Assembly (NCBI GenBank): GCA_021783355.1
Contig: JAJXTZ010000008.1
Location: forward strand, 1 to 33,307
Reading direction: 5' to 3'
From: a bacterium
GTDB lineage: Bacteria; Elusimicrobiota; Elusimicrobia; UBA1565; UBA9628
DNA: 33,307 nucleotides
Shown here piece by piece: positions 26,102 through 33,307 of this stretch (position 1 is its first letter; each line of letters opens with the position of its first letter). A model generated the notes under the pieces. That model was given only the letters and a program-made list of their open reading frames with translations, was not told where the DNA came from and ran no database searches. The translations under genes and the position numbers were made by a program.

Positions 26102-26810
26102 AGTCCTGGCCCAGGTAGAGCTCGCGGGCCTTCGGATCCTCCAGCAGCTGCTGCCCGCTCCCCTCGAACTGGATGCGGCCGTCGTAGATCAGGTAGGCGC
26201 GGTCGATGATGGGCAGGGTCTCGCGGACGTTGTGATCGGTGATCAGCACCCCGATGCCCTGGCCGACGAGCTTGCGGATGATGGCCTTGAGCTCGCCGAC
26301 GGTGATCGGGTCGATGCCGACGAAGGGTTCGTCGAGCAGGATCAGCTTGGGGTCGCGGATCATCGCGCGGGCGACCTCCAGCCGGCGCTTCTCGCCGCCG
26401 GACAGGGTCCACGCCTTCTGCCGGCGCAGCTCCCACAGGCCGAACTCCTCGAGCAGCGCCTTGACCCGGCGCATCTGCTCCAGGCGCCCGGGCACCGTGC
26501 GCTCCAGCACCGCGCGCAGGTTCTCCTCGACGGTCAGGCCCTTGAAGACGGTGGGCTCCTGGGCCAGGTAGCCCAGGCCGCGGCGCGCGCGGGCGTACAT
26601 CGGGTCGCGGGTCACGTCCTGGCCGTCGATCATCACCGCCCCTTCCTCCGGGGTGATGAAGCCGGCCAGGCTGTAGAAGGTGGTGGTCTTGCCGGCGCCG
26701 TTGGGGCCCAGCAAGCCCACGATCTCCCCGGAGTCCACGCGCAGGGACAGGCCCTTGACCACCATGCGCTCGCCGTAGGTCTTGCGGATGTCCCGGGCTT
26801 CCAATCTCAT
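26091..26810 (-). CDS. lptB: LPS export ABC transporter ATP-binding protein LptB
   Basis: This 239-residue ABC ATPase has the LptB pattern. Walker A GPNGAGKTT is at residues 35-43, YLAQEPTVFKGLTVEEN holds the Q-loop, the signature LSGGE is at 136-140, Walker B LILLDEP at 156-162 with FVGIDP following, and the switch H193 in ITDHNVRETL. The FVGIDPITV and DHNVRETL strings distinguish LptB from amino-acid transport ATPases. With LptF and LptG (not in the window) it drives LPS from the inner membrane into the periplasmic Lpt bridge. It is the last gene of the minus-strand envelope operon, overlapping lptA by four bases (ATGA). Confidence 0.97.
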   Translation of the reverse strand: MRLEARDIRKTYGERMVVKGLSLRVDSGEIVGLLGPNGAGKTTTFYSLAGFITPEEGAVMIDGQDVTRDPMYARARRGLGYLAQEPTVFKGLTVEENLRAVLERTVPGRLEQMRRVKALLEEFGLWELRRQKAWTLSGGEKRRLEVARAMIRDPKLILLDEPFVGIDPITVGELKAIIRKLVGQGIGVLITDHNVRETLPIIDRAYLIYDGRIQFEGSGQQLLEDPKARELYLGQDFTI

Positions 26811-27505
26811 TTCGCCAGCTCCTTGATGCGGGACGGATCCGCGAAGAACAGCCAGCCCGTCACCCCGCCGCGGGCCACGATGCGGCGGGGGGACTCGGTC
26901 GCCTCCACCTCGTCGGCCTTCAGCGCGGTGGTCCATTCGCCCTCGACCTTCTTGAGCACCGGGCGGCCGCCGCGCAGGACCAGGCGGCGCCCCGCGCGCT
27001 CGTAGGTCGCGGAGTCCGCCCACGCCTCCAGGCGCGGCCCCCAGACGCGGGCGCGGCCGCTCAGGGTCGCCGTGCGCTCGTCCTTCCAGTCCAGGCGCAG
27101 GCCCTCGCCCTGGTCGGGCGCGGCGCCGGGCTGCTCGCGCGTGAAGGTCACCAGCCCTCCGGCCGGGGGCATCAGCGTGCCGGACCGGGAGACCTCGTCG
27201 TAGCGCGCGGACCCGCCGCGGGCCGTGACGGTCTCGCCGTCCGAGAGCTCGCGGCGCAGGACCACCCGCCCGCGCGCGCGCCAGACCCGCTGCGCGTGAC
27301 GGTAGAGCGCCCAGTCCGCCGCCAGGTGCGTGCCCGCGGCGTCATAGCGCACGTCGCCCTTGAACTCCTCCTCGCGGTCCTTGCCCCGGCGGACGATCCA
27401 CTCGCGGCTGCGCACCACGGAGCCGGCGGCCGCGGACCGGCCCGCGGAGGGCGCGGGAACGGCGGCGGCGGCGGTCGCCGCGGCGAGCAGGAGGGGCAGG
27501 ATCAT
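26807..27505 (-). CDS. lptA: LptA/OstA-like periplasmic LPS-transport protein
   Basis: This 232-residue protein has a signal peptide (MILPLLLAAATAAAAVPAP). The beta-rich body has OstA-type repeats such as FKGDVRYDAAGTHLAADWALYR, RARGRVVLRRELSDGETVTA, and RLVLRGGRPVLKKVEGEWTT. LptA monomers form the periplasmic filament that carries LPS between LptC and LptD. The sequence is divergent from E. coli LptA, and assignment relies on the domain pattern plus location between lptC and lptB. Both ends overlap its neighbours by four bases. A C-terminal region after residue 190 is slightly longer than in the enteric protein. Confidence 0.86.
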   Translation of the reverse strand: MILPLLLAAATAAAAVPAPSAGRSAAAGSVVRSREWIVRRGKDREEEFKGDVRYDAAGTHLAADWALYRHAQRVWRARGRVVLRRELSDGETVTARGGSARYDEVSRSGTLMPPAGGLVTFTREQPGAAPDQGEGLRLDWKDERTATLSGRARVWGPRLEAWADSATYERAGRRLVLRGGRPVLKKVEGEWTTALKADEVEATESPRRIVARGGVTGWLFFADPSRIKELAK

Positions 27506-28008
27506 CGCGCCGGCCCGGTCAGCACCGAGCGCTGATGGTAGACGCGGATCTCGGTCAGGTCGGGCGAGGCGTCCAGCCCTTGGCCGCGCATCACGCCGCC
27601 GGGCCGGGTCACGACGACCGGGGCGTCGGTGTGGAAGCGCCCGGTCTTGGCGGTGTAGAGGAGCTCGTCGGTGGTCAGGCGGGAGCGGTCGTCGAAGGAG
27701 TCCAGCTCCACCGAGCTGGAGAGCTTGACGTCCCGGGTGGCGGTGTCCACGGCCCCCTTGCGGGCCGTCACGCGCGAGACCGCCTTGCCGTCGCGGTAGA
27801 ACTCCATCACCGGCGCGTCCAGGTCGGCGGCGTGGTCCTCCTCGCGCAGGATGGCCAGCCGCGAGCGCAGGGTCCAGGCGGGCTTGCCGTCCTGGGACTG
27901 GCTCAGGGTCAGGCCCTCGACCGCCTCGCTGCGCTCCTCGCGCGGCGGTTCGCGCCGCGGCGAGCAGGCGCCGGCCAGCAGGAGCGCGGCCAGGGCGGCC
28001 GTCCTCAC
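27502..28008 (-). CDS. lptC: LptC-like LPS export protein, probable lipoprotein
   Basis: A GTG start overlapping the previous stop (GTGA) gives 168 residues. The N-terminus MRTAALAALLLAGACSP looks like a lipoprotein signal with Cys15, in contrast to the transmembrane anchor of E. coli LptC. The body has the LptC/OstA beta pattern: AWTLRSRLAILREEDHAADLDAPVMEF, VTARKGAVDTATRDVKLSSSV, then LTTDELLYTAKTGRF and VVTRPGGVMRGQGLDASPDL. LptC links LptBFG to the LptA bridge. The longer open frame running to 28326 is a shadow of the zinc-ribbon gene. A lipid anchor would be a variation on the standard complex. Confidence 0.85.
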   Translation of the reverse strand: MRTAALAALLLAGACSPRREPPREERSEAVEGLTLSQSQDGKPAWTLRSRLAILREEDHAADLDAPVMEFYRDGKAVSRVTARKGAVDTATRDVKLSSSVELDSFDDRSRLTTDELLYTAKTGRFHTDAPVVVTRPGGVMRGQGLDASPDLTEIRVYHQRSVLTGPAR

Positions 28009-28331
28009 TTCGCCGCGGGCGCGGGAGGGTCGTCGGGCTCGCGCGCGGGGGCTTTCAGCTGGTCCTCGGGGAGATGGACCTTCCCGCCCTTGGCCAGCCA
28101 CGGGGTCATCTCGATGGGGATGTGGCGCAGCTCGTACGGGCGCGGCATCTTGGAGAGGATCGCGGAGACGCCGTAGTAGAAGACGATCACGGCCGCGTAG
28201 ATGATCCCCAGCGTCTTCAGGTGCCACTTCGCGTCCGGGAACCAGGCGACCGGCGCGGTGAAGTCGAAGCCGCACTTCTTGCAGGCCTTCGCCGAGTCCT
28301 TGTTCTCTCCGCCGCAGCTCGTGCATTTCAT
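28005..28331 (-). CDS. Zinc-ribbon single-pass membrane protein in the LPS operon, unknown function
   Basis: This 108-residue protein starts with a four-Cys zinc ribbon (CTSCGGENKDSAKACKKCGF, C3, C6, C17, C20). A linker and one membrane helix follow (LGIIYAAVIVFYYGVSAIL). A Pro-rich tail of about 45 residues then runs from PRPYELRHIPIEMTPWL to a charged end. The topology is likely zinc ribbon in the cytoplasm and tail in the periplasm. It overlaps kdsA upstream (ATGA) and lptC downstream (GTGA), so it is translated as part of the Kdo-Lpt operon. I recognise no named family. Its placement suggests an accessory role in LPS precursor supply or export, which is inference only. Confidence 0.8.
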   Translation of the reverse strand: MKCTSCGGENKDSAKACKKCGFDFTAPVAWFPDAKWHLKTLGIIYAAVIVFYYGVSAILSKMPRPYELRHIPIEMTPWLAKGGKVHLPEDQLKAPAREPDDPPAPAAK

Positions 28332-29161
28332 CGGGAGGCCTCCTTGGCCAGGGCGTCGAAGCGGCGGACCTCGCGCAGGAACGACGGCACGGCCGACAGC
28401 TTCAGGGAGTTGGGGCCGTCGGAAAGGGCCTTGTCCGGGTCCGGGTGGGTCTCGAAGAAGACCCCGTCCACGCCGACCGCCGCCGCGGCGCGCGCCAGCG
28501 GGCGCACGAACTGCCGCTGGCCGCCGGTCGTCTTGCCGTTTCCGCCCGGAAGCTGCACGCAATGCGTCGCGTCGTGGATCACCGGCGCGCCGAAGGAGCG
28601 CATGATCTCGAAGGAGCGCATGTCCACCACCAGGTTGCCGTAGCCGAAGGAGGCGCCCCGCTCGGTCAGCAGGACCCGCTTGTTGCCGGTGGAGAGCACC
28701 TTCTCGACCGCGTGGCGCATGTCCCACGGAGAGAGGAACTGCCCCTTCTTCACGTTGACGGCCTTGCCGGTGCGCCCGCAGGCCACCAGGAGGTCGGTCT
28801 GCCGGGACAGGAAGGCCGGCACCTGCAGCATGTCCACGTAGCGGGCCGCCATCGCGGCCTGCTCCGGGAGATGGACGTCGGTGACCGTCGGCACGCCCAG
28901 TTCCGCGCCCACCTTGGCCAGCGTGCGCAGCCCCGCTTCCAGCCCGGGCCCGCGGTACGAGCGGACCGAGGTGCGGTTGGCTTTGTCGTAGGAGGACTTC
29001 AGGACCAGCCCGACCTTCAGCTCGTCGCAGGCCTTCTTGAGGGCGCGCCCGACGCGGCGCAGCAGGGCCTCGGACTCGATGACGCAAGGGCCGCCGATGA
29101 AGGCCGCCGGACGGCCCCCGCCGAAGACGACCTTGCCGACGCGGACCTCACGCGTGCGCAT
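28328..29161 (-). CDS. kdsA: 3-deoxy-8-phosphooctulonate (Kdo-8-phosphate) synthase
   Basis: This 277-residue TIM-barrel enzyme condenses arabinose 5-phosphate with phosphoenolpyruvate to Kdo-8-phosphate. Signatures include [50 protein letters not shown] and [15 protein letters not shown]. Cys26 (GGPCVIES) occupies the position of the metal-binding Cys of Aquifex-type enzymes, where E. coli KdsA has Asn. It is therefore predicted to be the metal-dependent class. The start at 29161 overlaps the end of pyrG by 14 bases. The arabinose-5-phosphate isomerase (KdsD) and the phosphatase (KdsC) are not in the window. Confidence 0.97.
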   Translation of the reverse strand: MRTREVRVGKVVFGGGRPAAFIGGPCVIESEALLRRVGRALKKACDELKVGLVLKSSYDKANRTSVRSYRGPGLEAGLRTLAKVGAELGVPTVTDVHLPEQAAMAARYVDMLQVPAFLSRQTDLLVACGRTGKAVNVKKGQFLSPWDMRHAVEKVLSTGNKRVLLTERGASFGYGNLVVDMRSFEIMRSFGAPVIHDATHCVQLPGGNGKTTGGQRQFVRPLARAAAAVGVDGVFFETHPDPDKALSDGPNSLKLSAVPSFLREVRRFDALAKEASR

Positions 29162-30758
29162 GGGCCTTGCGCGCCTCGGCGCGCTCCACGGCCGCCGCGA
29201 TGAAGTCCCGGAACAGCGGGTGGGGGTCCTCGGGGCGGCTCTTGAACTCGGGGTGGAACTGCGTGGCCAGGAACCACGGGTGGTCCTTGAGCTCGACGAT
29301 CTCCACGAGGTTCTTCGGCGCGTGCACGCCAGAGACGCTCAGGCCCGCGTCCTCCAGCAGCTTGCGGAACTTGTTGTTGACCTCGAAACGGTGGCGGTGG
29401 CGCTCGGAGATGCCGGTCGTCCCGTACGCCTTGTGCGCGCGGCTGCCCTTCTTCAGCGTGCACTCGTAGGTGCCCAGGCGCATCGTCGCGCCCTTGTCCT
29501 TGACGTGCTTCTGCTCGGGGAGCAGGTCGATGACGGGATAGCGCGTCTTGGGCTCGAACTCGGTGGAGTGCGCGCCCGCGAGCTTGAGCACGTTCCGGGA
29601 GAACTCGATCACCGCGATCTGCAGGCCCAGGCAGAGGCCGAAGTACGGGATCTTGTTCTCGCGCGCCAGCTGGGCGACGCGGATCTTGCCCTCGATGCCG
29701 CGGTCGCCGAAGCCGCCCGGGACCAGGACGGCGTCGACGTCCTGGACCTGCTCGTTGATCCGGGGGTCGGTGGTGTCCAGGAAGCGCACGCGCACCTTGG
29801 CCTCGTTGGCGATGCCGCCGTGGATCAGAGCCTCGTTGACCGACTTGTAGGCGTCCTTGTAGTCGGTGTACTTGCCGGCCAGGGCGACGACGACCTCGCG
29901 CTTCGGGTTCTTCAGCCGGCGGACCACCTGGTCCCAGCTGTCGAGGTCCTTGGCTTGCGTGCGCAGGCGCAGCAGCATCAGGATCTGGTCGTCCAGGCCC
30001 TGCTTGTGGAACACGGTCGGGACCTCGTAGATGCTGTCGCAGTCCGGGGCCTCGATCACCGATTCCTTCGGGACCGAGCAGAACATCGAGAGCTTGGCCT
30101 TCATCTCCGGCCCCAGCGCCTTCTCGGTGCGGCAGACGAGCACGTCCGGGCTGATGCCGATCTCGCGCAGCTTCTGGACGGAGTGCTGGGTGGGCTTGGT
30201 CTTGAGCTCCTCGGAGGCCTTGATGTACGGGATCAGCGTCACGTGCATGTACAGCACGTTGTCGCGGCCCGCCTCCAGGCCCATCTGGCGCGCGGCCTCC
30301 AGGAAGGGCAGGCTCTCGATGTCGCCGACGGTCCCGCCGATCTCGATGATCGCCACGTCGGTGCCCTTCGTGATCGCGCGGTAGCGGTTCTTGATCTCGT
30401 CGGTGATGTGCGGGATGACCTGCACCGTCGTGCCGAGGAAGTCCCCGCGTCGCTCGCGGTCGATGACGGTCTGGTAGACCCGGCCCGCGGTGAAATTATT
30501 GGACTGGTGCATCTCCTTGTTCAGGAAGCGCTCGTAATGGCCCAGGTCCAGGTCCGTCTCCGCCCCGTCCTCGGTGACGAAGACCTCGCCGTGCTGGAAG
30601 GGATTCATCGTGCCGGGGTCCACGTTGATGTACGGGTCGCACTTGAGCATGTTGACGCTCAGGCCCCGGGCCTGCAGCAGCTTGCCGATCGAGGAGGCGG
30701 AGATGCCCTTTCCCAGCGAACTGACGACGCCTCCCGTCACGAAGATGTACTTGGTCAT
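29148..30758 (-). CDS. pyrG: CTP synthase
   Basis: This 536-residue enzyme makes CTP from UTP with glutamine. The N-terminal synthetase domain begins [20 protein letters not shown] (phosphate loop about residues 9-18), followed by [20 protein letters not shown]. The C-terminal class I glutamine amidotransferase domain has its nucleophile C376 in FGLCLGLQ and the His/Glu pair in HPEF. Full length and intact. It lies between kdsB, whose product consumes CTP to activate Kdo, and kdsA; a pyrG-kdsB link is also known in Chlamydia. It overlaps kdsB by four bases (ATGA). Confidence 0.98.
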   Translation of the reverse strand: MTKYIFVTGGVVSSLGKGISASSIGKLLQARGLSVNMLKCDPYINVDPGTMNPFQHGEVFVTEDGAETDLDLGHYERFLNKEMHQSNNFTAGRVYQTVIDRERRGDFLGTTVQVIPHITDEIKNRYRAITKGTDVAIIEIGGTVGDIESLPFLEAARQMGLEAGRDNVLYMHVTLIPYIKASEELKTKPTQHSVQKLREIGISPDVLVCRTEKALGPEMKAKLSMFCSVPKESVIEAPDCDSIYEVPTVFHKQGLDDQILMLLRLRTQAKDLDSWDQVVRRLKNPKREVVVALAGKYTDYKDAYKSVNEALIHGGIANEAKVRVRFLDTTDPRINEQVQDVDAVLVPGGFGDRGIEGKIRVAQLARENKIPYFGLCLGLQIAVIEFSRNVLKLAGAHSTEFEPKTRYPVIDLLPEQKHVKDKGATMRLGTYECTLKKGSRAHKAYGTTGISERHRHRFEVNNKFRKLLEDAGLSVSGVHAPKNLVEIVELKDHPWFLATQFHPEFKSRPEDPHPLFRDFIAAAVERAEARKAHAHA

Positions 30759-31486
30759 TGTTTTCCTCGGCGGAGGGAATTTTCGGCGCGTCTGAGATCG
30801 GCGGGGGTGTCGACGGCGACCGGGCGTTCGGAGACGACCGCGGCGCGCATCGTCATGCCGTCCTCAAGGGCCCGAAGCTGCTCGAGCTTCTCGGACTTCT
30901 CCAGGGGAGAGGGGGGCAGGGACACGAAGCGCTTCAAGGCGCCGCGCCGGTAGGCGTAGAGGCCCAGGTGCTCCCAGCGGCGGGCCTTCGCCGCGTCGCG
31001 GGGGAAAGGGACCGGGGCGCGGGAGAAATAGAGGCAGCGGCCGTCGCCGGCCAGCACGGCCTTGACCACGTTCGCGTCATCGGCGCGCCGCGACGGGGCG
31101 TCCGGGAGCGGGATCACCGCGGTGGCGATGTCCACGCCGGGGCGCAAGGCCTTCACGGTCGCCTTCAGGGTGGCGGGCTTGAGCAGCGGCATGTCGCCCT
31201 GATAATTCAGGATCACCGGCTCCCGGCGCCCCCGGGCGGCCAGCCAGACGCGGTCCGAGCCGGACGGGCAGGAGGCCGGGGTCATCACGGCCGTCCCCCC
31301 GAAGCGGCGGACCTCGTCGGCGACGGCCTCGGCGTCGGTGGCGACCAGCACGGGCCCCAGCCGGGCCGCGGTCGCCGCGCGCCAGCACCATTCGACCATC
31401 GTGCGGCCGCGCAGGCGGGCCAGGACCTTCCCGGGGAAGCGGGTGGAGCCCAGGCGCGCGGGGATCACCGTCAGGACGGCGCTCAT
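30755..31486 (-). CDS. kdsB: CMP-Kdo synthetase (3-deoxy-manno-octulosonate cytidylyltransferase)
   Basis: This 243-residue nucleotidyltransferase activates Kdo with CTP. Motifs: [17 protein letters not shown] at the N-terminus (nucleotide binding), [40 protein letters not shown] (family: N-x-QGDxP), [12 protein letters not shown], and [14 protein letters not shown] with [18 protein letters not shown]. All are standard for KdsB. The start at 31486 overlaps the heptose kinase stop (ATGA). The larger open frame reaching 32125 is a shadow of the kinase gene. Its CTP substrate comes from the enzyme encoded immediately downstream. Confidence 0.97.
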   Translation of the reverse strand: MSAVLTVIPARLGSTRFPGKVLARLRGRTMVEWCWRAATAARLGPVLVATDAEAVADEVRRFGGTAVMTPASCPSGSDRVWLAARGRREPVILNYQGDMPLLKPATLKATVKALRPGVDIATAVIPLPDAPSRRADDANVVKAVLAGDGRCLYFSRAPVPFPRDAAKARRWEHLGLYAYRRGALKRFVSLPPSPLEKSEKLEQLRALEDGMTMRAAVVSERPVAVDTPADLRRAENSLRRGKQ

Positions 31487-32475
31487 CGCAGCGCCTCGGA
31501 GAGCTCGGCGGCGTCCGTGACGGCCGTGCCCAGCTTGCCGACGACGATGCCCGCGGCCTGGTTGGCCAGCTCCGCGGCGCGCGTCAGCGACGACCCGGCG
31601 GCAAGCGCCAGGGTCAGGGTCGAGATCACCGTGTCGCCGGCGCCCGAGACGTCGAAGACCTCGCGCGCGACGGTCGGGATGTGCGTGATGCGTCCCCGGT
31701 CCTCGAAGAGGCTCATCCCGTCCGGACCGCGCGTGATCAGCACCGAGCGGCTCTTCAGCTCGCGCAGGATGTCCCGGCCCAGGGCGGCCACCGCCTCCGG
31801 GCCCGCCTTCGGCTCCCGGCGCATGCATGCCCAGGCCTCCGAGGTGTTCGGGGTCACGCAGGTCACGCCCTTGTAGCGGCGGAAGTGCTCGGGCTTGGGG
31901 TCCACGGTGATCGGCAGGCCGCGGCGGCGCGCGGCCGGGATCGCGGCGGCGAGCAGGCGCGGGCCGATCACGCCCTTGCCGTAATCCGAGAGGATCACCG
32001 CGTCCGCCCGCGGCAGTTCCTCGGCCAGGCTGGCGAGCAGGCGCGTCTCCGTGGCGTGGGAGAGGGGGCCGACGGTCTCCCGGTCGAAGCGCACGGCCTG
32101 CTGACGCTCGGCCACCACGCGGCACTTCTGGGTGGTCTGACGCTCGAAATCCACGCAGACGCCCTCGACGGACGCGTCGTCGGCGCGGAACTGCTCGAGC
32201 AGGCGCCGTCCGGCCTCGTCCTCGCCGACCACGCCGACGACCGTGACCGCCGCGCCCAGGGCCGCCAGGTTGGAGACCACGTTGCCGGCGCCGCCCGGGA
32301 TGAAGGACTCCCCGGTCACGCGCACGACGGGGACCGGGGCCTCGGGGGAGATCCGGGAGACGCTGCCGCGGATGTACTGGTCCAGCATCAGGTCCCCGAC
32401 GACGAGGACCCGGCGCCCGCGGAAACGGGCGATGATCCGAAGCAGCTCCTGGCGCTCGGCGCGCGTCATGGGCAT
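31483..32475 (-). CDS. hldA: D-glycero-beta-D-manno-heptose-7-phosphate kinase (HldA/RfaE1)
   Basis: This 330-residue PfkB/ribokinase-family sugar kinase matches the kinase domain of RfaE/HldE. Landmarks are VVGDLMLDQYIRGSVSRISP, PGGAGNVVSNLAALG, ILSDYGKGV, TPNTSEAW and the catalytic FDVSGAGDTV. The C-terminal adenylyltransferase domain of bifunctional HldE is absent, so a separate HldC/RfaE2 is expected elsewhere. It phosphorylates heptose-7-phosphate on the way to the LPS inner core. The ATG at 32475 or the one two codons later (32469) could be used. Neither has a ribosome binding site, and both lie within 18 bases of the -10 box. Confidence 0.94.
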   Translation of the reverse strand: MPMTRAERQELLRIIARFRGRRVLVVGDLMLDQYIRGSVSRISPEAPVPVVRVTGESFIPGGAGNVVSNLAALGAAVTVVGVVGEDEAGRRLLEQFRADDASVEGVCVDFERQTTQKCRVVAERQQAVRFDRETVGPLSHATETRLLASLAEELPRADAVILSDYGKGVIGPRLLAAAIPAARRRGLPITVDPKPEHFRRYKGVTCVTPNTSEAWACMRREPKAGPEAVAALGRDILRELKSRSVLITRGPDGMSLFEDRGRITHIPTVAREVFDVSGAGDTVISTLTLALAAGSSLTRAAELANQAAGIVVGKLGTAVTDAAELSEALR

Positions 32476-32487
32476 CGTCGGATGGGG

Positions 32488-32496
32488 ATTATATCA
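32488..32496 (-). promoter_or_regulatory. Extended -10 promoter of the hldA-kdsB-pyrG-kdsA-lpt operon
   Basis: On the minus strand TGA precedes a perfect TATAAT (plus 32488-32493), 12 bases before the hldA ATG. The TAA stop of the upstream DUF3108 gene lies inside this box. A leader of about five bases is predicted. The -35 region is weak. Confidence 0.6.
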
Positions 32497-33307
32497 TTTC
32501 GCGCAGCGCCGCCGTGATGTGGCCGAAGAACACCGAGACCTTCATCAGCACCGGCCGCCGCGCGGCGTCGTCGGAGAGCCACAGACGCAGGCGCTTGCCC
32601 TTTTGAATGAACAGGCCCTCGCGCCGCATCGCGGGCTCGACGCGGACCGCGGAGAAGGCCCCCGCGGGGACCTTGACCGTCTCGCGCTTCTCGACCTTGA
32701 CGATCAGCGGCCAGTTCTCGGGGGTGTTCACGTCCACCGTCACGCTCCCGCCGACCGGCAGGTCGTGCGCGCGCACGAAATAGACGCTGGAAAGGATGTC
32801 CTGGACCTGCGCCGGCACCGTCCCGGTCTTGATCTCGAACCGGCCGTCGCGGCGCGTCTGGCGCTCGACGAAGGTGCCCGCGTCGCGATCGTACAGGACC
32901 CAGACGTCGCGCCAGTAGCGCCCCTCGCGCAGCTTCTTCGAGTAGCCCAGCGAGGTCAGCGTGGCCGCGTCCAGCCAGGACTCGTTGAGGTCCCGGACCG
33001 GATAGAACGCGTCGCAGAAGGCGTTGGAGCGAGCGGTGCTGACGATGTGGTACGCCGGTCGGCCGTTGAACATCACGATCTTGTCCACGCCGAGCGTGGC
33101 CTGGCCCACCGAGAGCAGGCCCCAGGACACGTCGAAGGTCAAGTTCTCGGGGAAGACCGGGAGGCGGCGGAACTCCGGCCGGTACGGCACCTCCGGCCCC
33201 ATCAGCTGGGAGGGGGAGATCACCGCGGTGGTGATGGCCACCCGCCCCCAGACGCGGGGCTTGGCCGCGGGCCGCGGCGCGGGGGTGGGCGGCTTGGCGG
33301 GCGCGGC
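32489..33307 (-). CDS. DUF3108 protein, partial (5' end outside window)
   Basis: The frame stays open to the window edge, so the gene begins beyond 33307; 272 codons are visible. The N-terminal visible part is Ala/Pro/Lys-rich (low complexity). The body matches DUF3108: LTFDVSWGLLSVGQATLGVDK, YHIVSTARSNAFCDAFYPVRD, WLDAATLTSLGYSKKLREGRY, then LSSVYFVRAHDLPVGGSVTVDV. DUF3108 proteins are beta-rich and usually exported; their function is not established. A GTG at 33241 could serve as an internal start but would exclude the Pro-rich segment and lies at no recognisable ribosome binding site. Position directly before hldA suggests an envelope role. Confidence 0.85.
   Translation of the reverse strand, partial: AAPAKPPTPAPRPAAKPRVWGRVAITTAVISPSQLMGPEVPYRPEFRRLPVFPENLTFDVSWGLLSVGQATLGVDKIVMFNGRPAYHIVSTARSNAFCDAFYPVRDLNESWLDAATLTSLGYSKKLREGRYWRDVWVLYDRDAGTFVERQTRRDGRFEIKTGTVPAQVQDILSSVYFVRAHDLPVGGSVTVDVNTPENWPLIVKVEKRETVKVPAGAFSAVRVEPAMRREGLFIQKGKRLRLWLSDDAARRPVLMKVSVFFGHITAALREMI

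Overview
The window is a gene-dense, very GC-rich (roughly 70% by eye) chromosomal segment from a Gram-negative (diderm) bacterium. It encodes an outer-membrane secretin with type IV pilus parts, Kdo and heptose enzymes, and an Lpt lipopolysaccharide export module. Gene content and the HNH-endonuclease type point me tentatively to a high-GC Elusimicrobiota-like lineage; Myxococcota or another deep diderm phylum cannot be excluded. No tRNA, rRNA, CRISPR array, insertion sequence or prophage was seen. No gene-free gap exceeds about 150 bases.

Layout. (1) 1-7032, plus strand: the 3' part of a secretin, a PilB-type ATPase, a PilC-type platform protein, a major-pilin-like gene, three overlapping minor-pilin-like genes, and an HpnK-type deacetylase as last gene of that run. 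(2) 7029-10723, minus strand: hpnJ-hpnI-hpnL-like genes. With hpnK they form a hopanoid head-group/lipid-modification set that meets hpnK tail to tail on a shared TTAA. (3) 10828-17582: a secreted gluzincin-like metallopeptidase, uvrA, a DUF222-like HNH endonuclease of mosaic composition, and nadB. (4) 17620-22518, plus strand: a tightly coupled six-gene run of gamma-carbonic anhydrase, degenerate histidine kinase, single-domain response regulator, COG2231-type DNA glycosylase, neutral-ceramidase-family hydrolase and serC. (5) 22524-26101: feoAB on the minus strand, divergent from a TPR protein, then a 55-residue DUF5678-like gene. (6) 26091-33307, minus strand: a continuous envelope operon read as DUF3108 protein, heptose kinase, kdsB, pyrG, kdsA, a zinc-ribbon membrane protein, lptC, lptA, lptB. 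It covers Kdo and heptose precursor synthesis, CTP supply, and the periplasmic bridge and ATPase of LPS export.

The most striking cross-cutting signal is promoter geometry. Six genes (pilC, the metallopeptidase, the gamma-carbonic anhydrase, feoA, the TPR gene, the DUF5678 gene) have a TANNNT -10 box ending only 6-7 bases before the ATG and no usable Shine-Dalgarno sequence, which predicts leaderless mRNAs. Genes inside operons instead start by stop/start overlap (ATGA, GTGA, TGATG). pilB is the clear exception, with a normal leader and AGGAGG. Other points of interest are a symmetric divergent promoter with interlocking -10 boxes between nadB and the carbonic anhydrase, a histidine kinase lacking key ATP-site residues, and a 206-base out-of-phase overlap that places a signal peptide over an iron-sulfur motif.
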